The notes beneath the pieces are model-generated. The model was not told the origin of the DNA. It saw only the letters and a program-made list of their open reading frames with translations, and did no database searches. From positions 18,018,858-18,082,857 of the forward strand of contig OU342633.1 of assembly GCA_910589415.1 (NCBI GenBank): DNA of 64,000 nucleotides. Reading direction: 5' to 3'. Position numbers and translations under genes: made by a program. Below, in pieces: positions 57,650 through 64,000 of this stretch. The stretch's first letter is position 1. The number at the start of each line of letters is the position of its first letter. This stretch comes from Malachius bipustulatus. Its lineage: Eukaryota; Arthropoda; Insecta; Coleoptera; Melyridae.

Positions 57650-58710
57650 CGACGCTGCGTCATATGCTCCAGATCAAGTTATTGTTAGAGTCTTGGAGCT
57701 ATCGGTGTATCATGTGAGGTTTTCTTTGAGGAAGTCGTTTGTGTCGTGCTCCCATTCGTCTCTGCGTGGAAAAAGGACGTTAAAAGCAGTGTAATAGTCA
57801 CTTGTAAATGGCCATGTCTGAAGGCATACATACAAGACTGTGACTTAGGAATGTTGTCTATAGTACGTCTAGTAGTCTGGACCGCTCCACGACATAAGTC
57901 ATCGCTGTGTTTCGTACTACCTGTAACAGTCTATACGTTGTTCATCTGGCTTCTCTTTTCCAGTATATGTGGAGATAAATAAATATCTTATGGCTGTGGT
58001 AAAGCCCAAGTGTCAGAAGTTTTCAAGTAGCCTCAAGGGCCTCTGACGTAACTTAACGATTCGACCCCCTTTTTAACGTACCTCCCGGAGCACGATATGT
58101 GGAGATAAGGTATTTCCATAGCTGCCGACGGTGTGGTGCTCCTTGCTCTACTAATCGCCATGATGGTTATAAGAATGGATACTAATCGCTAGAGATGGTG
58201 TCCATACCAGTGCAATTAGTATGAAAGCGGATATTTTCATAAGTTCTGTGTAGTAAAAGAAATACAAATTCCATCCATTCAAGATTCAATCACACCAATA
58301 ATTGCAACCTCCCAGATTTTCAAGTCAAACAGGATTTCTGCATGTGGGCTGTCAACAATATCGACCAAGATGAATCACATCTTAGCGTGGTTATTTTCGA
58401 TGATCGACACCAAATAAAAATGTAGTAGTCAACCACCATGATTTTCACTATTACGCCGATTAAAACCCGCATGTCATGAGAATGGGAAACCACTAGTAAA
58501 GATGGTGACTCACTCTTTGGGGTGGCATCTTTTTTCCTTTCGAGAGCCCTCTGATTCAGGATCGCCGAAAGCACCTCAGCCTCATGGACTTATTGTGCTT
58601 TTGGGTTGCATACTTCTGAACATCTTCTGCAGTCCTCATTTTGTCGAATGGAACCTGAACGGCAACAGTAATTAATTGAAGCTTCCTTCGTAACATGTCC
58701 CTTTAGCCTC
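57650..58710. other. Intergenic, nothing certain
   Basis: Open frames (57746-57982 and others) show no homology. The minus strand may continue the LINE relic upstream, but I found no diagnostic motif. Confidence 0.25.
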
Positions 58711-58714
58711 TCGA

Positions 58715-59045
58715 GGACAGATGGTTTTCCAACACGATGGATCTCCTGTACATTACAGCCGTGCCGTTCGGGAATACCTTGATGAAAGATTTCTAGACTA
58801 ATGGATTGGTCGTGGGGGTCCAGTAAATTGGCCGAAAAGATCACCAGACTTCACTCCGCTTGACTTCTTCCTCTTGGGCTACGTCAAAAACGAGGTCTAC
58901 AGGATGTTGCCGACTACAAACTGGATACAGCCGAGGATATGCGGGAGATTATTCGCGCGATTTTCTATGGTGTATTACCAGTAGTTCTCGATTACCCAGT
59001 AGGTATCGAGGTTGAGGTCATTTCATCAACGGCAGGGTTGTAATT
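58715..59045 (+). pseudogene. IS630/Tc1-mariner transposase, catalytic fragment
   Basis: In one frame to a stop near 58800, and then beyond it, the plus strand reads VFQHDGSPVHYSRAVREYLD (containing the second catalytic Asp), WIGRGGPVNWPKRSPDFTPL and DFFLLGYVKNEVY (third Asp). A frameshift follows. N-terminal parts and terminal repeats were not found. It matches the family of the 62.1-kb copy. Confidence 0.7.
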
Positions 59046-59049
59046 TAGA

Positions 59050-60060
59050 ACATTTTGTTTAGGTTGCCAGATTTTCCAACCCCGTATTTTTTCACTTTAC
59101 TACCTTGTTGTAAATGTATCCAAGACTTTTTGAACCGCTTTTTGATTTGAATTTTGAGACATCTTAGTGTTTTTTATGGTGCGCTTGTCACTGACAAAAT
59201 ATCACGTTGCTGAATAAAATGATGGTCATAGGTACTTTTAGTTTTTGTCGTTTTATCATGACGTTTTACAAGGGTTAGGTAAAGGATCAAGATCAATATT
59301 GATGGAAAACTTGGAGTTTAGGATATCTAAAGCGGTTTTTCTAGGGTGGAGAAATTTGAAATTTTCGAAAAAAGAAATACAACTGGCGAAGGTGTGTCAA
59401 TAAAAAATTTCTTCTTTTGCTTGAATTACAAAAAATATATATGCGAAGGTAGAAGAGATCCTAACCTATGCGTAAATCTATAGCCTGGGAGCGAGTGCAT
59501 TTTAGTAACTGTAATAATTTTCCAAACAAGGTCGCTCTGCGAGGAAAAGAAAACATCACAGCGAAACCGTTAAAGATAGGGGTATGACATAACTATTACA
59601 GAAAAAAACTAACTATTTTTCTAGAATTTTCCGTATCTGCAATAATATAACGGATCTTCCTTTAAAAAAAACTTTGATACGTCTCTGGAATATGGCACGC
59701 CGCTTTAACCTTGCATGAAAAAAAACTTACAATAAAAAAACTGGATTTTTATCCAGATTGTGTAAAAATATAAAATAATTGTATATACAAATTCTACACA
59801 GTCAACATTCGCTGCTCATTTTGATTTACTCACTACTACCTGATACTTGTTCTCGTATTTGTAAAGAATGTTCTGCAATACAAGTTTAGCCGCCTCTTTG
59901 TATACCTACGTTCAATTTTTCTGCAGCTGCTTATCATAACAGTATTGATCCTTTTCGTATTACACGCCAACATAATTTCATGCGTTCCTACTTCATTCTA
60001 TGCAGTCTATTTTTCCGATAAATCATTTTATTATTCGAAACATCCCAGAGTAGCAGTAGT
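59050..60060. other. Intergenic, nothing recognised
   Basis: AT-rich, no supported feature. Confidence 0.35.
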
Positions 60061-60193
60061 AAACACCTACTGAATAAATACTCCCTCCAAAGCCCTCTTG
60101 GGGAATAAATGTAATAACAATAACAATTATCAGAAGTTGACAGGCAAACAGTGCGGACCAAAGCCAGGCTGATGCGATTACAGAGGAAAGCAT
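60023..60193 (-). CDS. Candidate leader exon of a secreted or membrane protein (unrecognised)
   Basis: The ATG at 60193 starts MLSSVIASAWLWSALFACQL, then a very hydrophobic LIIVIVITFIP, then PQEGFGGSIYS. A donor-like ca|gtaggt follows near 60075, so the coding part may end there and the frame to 60023 may be intronic. Upstream on the minus strand are GTATATAACAC and CCTATAAGGG, either of which could be a TATA box at the right distance. An ATG at 60247 in the same frame adds 18 residues and lies between them. No second exon is identified. It may be chance. Confidence 0.3.
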   Translation of the reverse strand: MLSSVIASAWLWSALFACQLLIIVIVITFIPQEGFGGSIYSVGVYYCYSGMFRIIK

Positions 60194-60225
60194 CTTCCTG
60201 TGCGATTGTCCCGGTGACAGTAAGA

Positions 60226-60264
60226 CACCCTTATAGGCAGGACACATGTGTTATATACGTCATT
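60226..60264 (-). promoter_or_regulatory. Two TATA boxes ahead of the 60.2-kb leader ORF
   Basis: On the minus strand GACGTATATAACAC (about 60250-60263) and CTATAAGGG (about 60229-60237) lie about 60 and 40 bases before the ATG at 60193. TGACGTAT resembles a CRE half-site. Confidence 0.3.
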
Positions 60265-61555
60265 ATTAAAGGACGAAAAGCGGATTAGATCGGCCACCCC
60301 ACAGTTGACCGAATGTATCGCTGCCCATGTCACCGTGCGTTGAAAATTCGTATGTGTTTGGGCGATTGGAAGCGATAGAGAAAAAGGATCAGCATTCGGT
60401 GACCCACCCACAGACAAATCGGATCTAGAAGTCGACAACATTGTCGCGGTATTCTATAGACTTGACGGATTTAACGCGTCAGTGTGTTGCGAAGAGAGTT
60501 GGGATTGCTTTATTGCAATATAGGCCTCATTCTTGATGTGCGGAAGTGGAAAAATTGGATACTATTGTCACGATAAACCTGTGGGTTGTGTTTTACTGTT
60601 CATTTCTAAACTTGAAAAATCTCAATATTTGATAGTATTATCAATCTCCATAAAATTGTCTTGTTATACTTATAGTAAACTGAACTTAAGAGGAAAAAAT
60701 TATTTAGATTATGGTGTTTCTAAACACCTAATGTTTCATGAATATAAAAATAATCTCTACTATAAAGGTTTTCATTGTGATACAATTTTCATTATGACAC
60801 TGGCAAACTGGCCAATACCTATAGCGGTCAGCGGTACAGTTTTTGATACCTACTTAATCGGACTTCTATGAGATATATGGAATAGAAGACTTATTAGAAG
60901 ACTAGTAACTTGTTAGATCTTCTATAATTATTGTGATCCACTGTCACAGTAACGTCCTGGAACTGTGATTTATTTATAGGATATTTAAACATAATTATTG
61001 GCGCTCCAGACTTGACAACTGTCAGGACGATGGGTTAAAACCCGACTCCAATACGACAGGCTATTGATTTGTCTTTATACTCATTAAGACCTACCTACCT
61101 ACGGTTTGTTATAATTATTGTGGTTTAACGGCAAGTTAGCAAGTAATAGGTCATGAGTCTTTAGATTTCGTTCCTGAGTCTAAGAATTTCATCAAATACG
61201 TATGCGACAAATAGGCTCTGAAGTAGTGTTTTTCGCACACATGTGTCTATATTAAAAAAGAATCGACATATCGCGATTTCGATTCTCGGTTGGCCTATTT
61301 CTAGCGGTAGCGCCGTTAGAAAGTGATTGATTGACGTTTTCGCAATTATTGTCATTTCAATGTGGTTAAACATTTAGAAGAATAATAATTAATTTATTTA
61401 AAAAAAAAGGAAAACAATTACATACCTACTCACGTTTGGTTATTTTATATTGTTTTTTTACTCTTATTGAATAATATTCCATTTATTAGAGCTTTTTGGA
61501 TGAACTATGAAGGTTATTATTCGTAGGTATTGAATTATAGTTAATAATACCCGGC
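60250..61555. other. Intergenic
   Basis: The plus frame 60533-60871 (112 codons, true ATG) is Tyr/Leu-rich and unmatched. I do not call it a gene. The remainder is AT-rich. Confidence 0.3.
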
Positions 61556-61720
61556 TCTTATCCAATCACAGCTACTAGCAATTCATAATAACCGCTTGTG
61601 GACCAATCAAAAGCCGTAAATTTGATAAACAGAGCAAAGCTGTGAATAGGAACGATAAGTGACATTTCTCAGAATCCACGCGTGCGCAGTCGGTACTCGG
61701 TACTAGAAGTTGTTCCAATC
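61556..61720. promoter_or_regulatory. TATA-less promoter-like cluster (three CCAAT, NRF1-like)
   Basis: CCAATCA occurs at 61562, 61603 and 61715 in the same orientation. ACGCGTGCGCA (61678-61687) resembles the NRF1/ewg palindrome. CCAAT (NF-Y) with NRF1 sites is typical of housekeeping or bidirectional promoters. No ORF is attached. Confidence 0.35.
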
Positions 61721-61775
61721 AATAAAATAAATAAAAGATTAAAATTTGGTTTTTCATATACATAGAAAAAAATAG

Positions 61776-61900
61776 AAAAGCATTGTATTAGATTCGCGAT
61801 CATGGCCATTATTCACTTGATGATGATAATGTCACGAGCTTCAGCGAGTGGAATTATCATCATCTCGTGAATAATGGCTTCATAATCTCTCATATAATAG
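61776..61900. ncRNA. Near-perfect hairpin, pre-miRNA-sized (candidate)
   Basis: GCCATTATTCACTTGATGAT(GATAAT) at 61804-61829 pairs with ATTATCATCATCTCGTGAATAATGGC at about 61853-61878, with two or three mismatches. The 22-base middle pairs partly again, giving an 80-base stem-loop. Weaker pairing continues outward. It could be a microRNA precursor or the core of a palindromic MITE. No other copy is seen in the window. Confidence 0.35.
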
Positions 61901-62099
61901 GTACCTACTATTATTTAATTACTTATTGGCTATAAAATCATAAAAATTTTTACGTTACAACAAAAAACGTTTCAAAAAAAGTTATTTCCGAAATTGAAAT
62001 AAAATCGATGTAATTTAGATCTACTCTAGAAAACTGCTTGAGGCAACTAATTGAGTTCCAAGAGGAGTAAGTATCCTGGTATTGCGGTAACCGTCAAGA

Positions 62100-63145
62100 A
62101 TTTTAGAGAAGCTGTTTTGCGATACCTACATTTCAAATTTTCGAGGAACAGGAAATGTTGTGAAAACAGGAAGTGGCTCTAAATATTATGCAAAACGATC
62201 CTCACGCATCAGTTCGTCATCTAGCCCAGCAAATTCTGTGGGAGCCTGCTATGAACTACTGAGGGAAGATCCTCAGTATTCTATATCTTTATCCTTATAT
62301 CCTTATAAAGTACCTTGTATCCTTATCGAACGACGGTGGTGCAGCAGTTGTTACCTGGTGACATTCCCGAGAGGTTAGATTTTTGTCGATGGTTTTCGCG
62401 ACATTTGCAAGACAATGAAGAAGTGTTTAGCAAGAATGTCTTCACAAATGAAGCATGATTTCAAAGATTTATGTCAATTCCCAAAATTAAAGATCGTCGT
62501 TTGCTGAAAATCCGCATAATGTTTATTTAAAATCCACTTAATCCTGAAAAAGTTGGTTTTTGGGAAGCAATTAATGGTGGGCGATTAATTGGGCCATTTT
62601 TTTTCAAGGGAACACTAGTGCTGTGCGGTACAGGGAAGAAATCCTTCAGCCTTTTTTGAATCAGCTGCATGACGATGAACTGGTTGACGGATAAGTATCC
62701 TGAAAGTTCAGCAGGACGGTGCACGACCACATTGCACTATCGAAACACTCGGTTTACTGAGGGAGCATTTAGACGATCGAATTATCCGTCGTAATACAGC
62801 CATAACATGGCCAGCCAGATCATGTCACCGTGTGACTTGTTTTTATGACCGTACATCAAAAATTCAAATTTGTGACACCAATTAATGATTTGGCAGAATT
62901 GAGACGCATGATCGAGGAGAAGTTCACCTAGATAAATGATACACCCGAACTGTTACAAAGTGCCCTTCGTGGAGTGAGAAACTGTGTATTGAAATGTGTC
63001 CAGGAGGATGGAGAGCACTTCACTCACCTCCTAAATTAATTAATTGATTTTATTTATCTGCTTTATGAAAATGTCAATAAAGTGAGTCCCTATTTTATTA
63101 ACGTTCTTGAATGTTTTGACAACTGTCCTATAACATTGTACGCTA
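62100..63145 (+). mobile_element. IS630/Tc1-mariner element, most complete copy (broken)
   Basis: Across several frames the plus strand gives an HTH segment (ALNIMQNDPHASVRHLAQQI), LPGDIPERLDFCRWF, FSKNVFTNEA (the first catalytic Asp replaced by Asn), NGGRLIGPFFFKGTLVL, a QQDGARPH block (second Asp), WPARS, and the end ELLQSALRGVRNCVLKCVQE with HFTHLL. The 3' UTR matches 15440-15590. Frameshifts and stops are frequent. The 5' and 3' terminal repeats were not found. Confidence 0.7.
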
Positions 63146-64000
63146 TTCCGGTCATGCGCAAATTTCGTTTGAATCTTGTGTACTTACCACTTCTGTATAT
63201 AATCTGGGGTACCGGTACCACTTCTCTATATTTACCCGCGTTTCAAATCAAGGAAGAATATTGAAGTAGGTAACGTAACAAAAAGCATCACGAACAGAAA
63301 CACGTTCCTAATTTTAAATTAGTTTGACGCTCATTTCAAGTAGTAACACAAATCTAAAAAAGAGGTTTTCCCACCCTGAAAATATAGCGACAAGCTTTAC
63401 TGTCACCGTGCGTATCAGCCCTATTGGCTGCAATTTAAAATTTATTAGACCCACTGATTGGTTCTGAAGCGACGAGATTTAGTAAAAAAAATACTCATTG
63501 CGAGAAATGCTCCTAATTTGGGCAAAAGAATCACTATACAGTAATAACAATCTGATTTTTTCCAATGAAAGAAATTCGCGGAAACAATGACTTCTTTCAA
63601 TTTTCTCTAAGAGAGGAATTAATTAAATGGACTGGTTTTCTGGTTTCAAGTATACACCACCTTTCAACCCTCCGTCTGTTTTTTTTCTACGGTTAAGCAG
63701 CCACCCACCCTTGCAGGCTTCATTAAGGAAACAGCTGCCCTCTAATCGGTCCCATTAATCGTCTATTGGCTCTCTGATGACCCACGTTAGGCCGATAATG
63801 GCCACTTTTCCGCTCTGTCCACTCTTGTTTCATGCCATTTGATACGACTCACTGTTGGGCCAATTCAGGGGTGTGTTATTAAATTAGGGCACTACTTTAC
63901 TATGTTATCCGACATCTGCGAATCGCCACCCAGGACTCCTGTGATGGACTCCAGTCGTAGAGTCGTTGACAGTTGGTAGGAAGGTGATTTTCGAGGACTT
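63146..64000. other. Intergenic with a possible conserved element
   Basis: No gene seen. The block 63690-63870 has balanced GC and several homeodomain-like sites (CATTAATCG, CTAATCGG, CGATAATGG), unlike its AT-rich neighbours. It is a candidate enhancer or conserved non-coding element. Confidence 0.3.

Noticed and set aside
60533..60871. 112-codon plus-strand frame
   Set aside because: It has a true ATG but no homology, signal or splice support, and AT-rich codons typical of chance frames.

Overview
The window is insect-like nuclear DNA. It is AT-rich, has spliced genes with GT/AG introns, and is crowded with decayed transposable elements of typically insect families: Jockey/R1-like and RTE-like LINEs, BEL/Pao and Ty3/gypsy retrotransposons, hAT, PIF/Harbinger, IS630/Tc1-mariner, and foldback elements with 'ACAGGGTGT'-type ends. 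The repeat mix and the frequent 'taggtacctac' strings suggest a beetle or similar insect, but I cannot fix the order. Nothing looks bacterial. I saw no tRNA, rRNA or CRISPR.

Only one confident host locus is visible. It is a tandem pair of two-exon CAP-superfamily genes (venom-allergen-5/SCP-like, secreted) on the minus strand at about 12.47-13.82 kb and 15.86-16.97 kb. They share exon lengths, intron position and phase, and a CTATCAGTCAA initiator. Both have lost the CAP1 histidine. Weaker host candidates are a small Cys-containing secreted peptide ORF at 32.89 kb (+), a TATA-driven hydrophobic leader exon at 60.2 kb (-), and promoter-like GC islands near 35.4, 56.5 and 61.6 kb.

Layout: 0-5 kb holds LINE tails. 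5.9-7.15 kb is a complete non-autonomous hAT with a perfect 8-bp TSD. 7.4-12.35 kb is a broken minus-strand LINE carrying an IS630 fragment and two Harbinger-type MITEs. 12.4-17.1 kb holds the CAP genes, separated by an IS630 3' end. 18.7-21.4 kb is a wide inverted repeat enclosing a promoter-like segment with a repeated motif. 22.2-23.7 kb has two adjacent foldbacks. 23.85-29.62 kb is a nearly full-length but broken BEL/Pao element. 30.8-31.5 kb is a gypsy gag relic. 31.9-32.8 kb is a foldback. 33-40 kb holds transposase and LINE scraps plus another foldback. 40.4-43.6 kb is a gypsy integrase relic between identical 159-bp repeats. 45.5-47.6 kb is a 2.1-kb foldback with G-runs and a promoter/donor-like loop. 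48.5-51.4 kb is an RTE-like LINE split by a Harbinger derivative. 54-58 kb holds LINE pieces and a possible solo LTR. 58.7-63.1 kb holds IS630 copies and a near-perfect hairpin. I saw no multi-gene system acting together. The most unusual items are the foldbacks whose loops hold promoter- or exon-like DNA, the divergent CAP pair, the peptide ORF and the 61.8-kb hairpin. All homology calls are from reading and memory, without a search.
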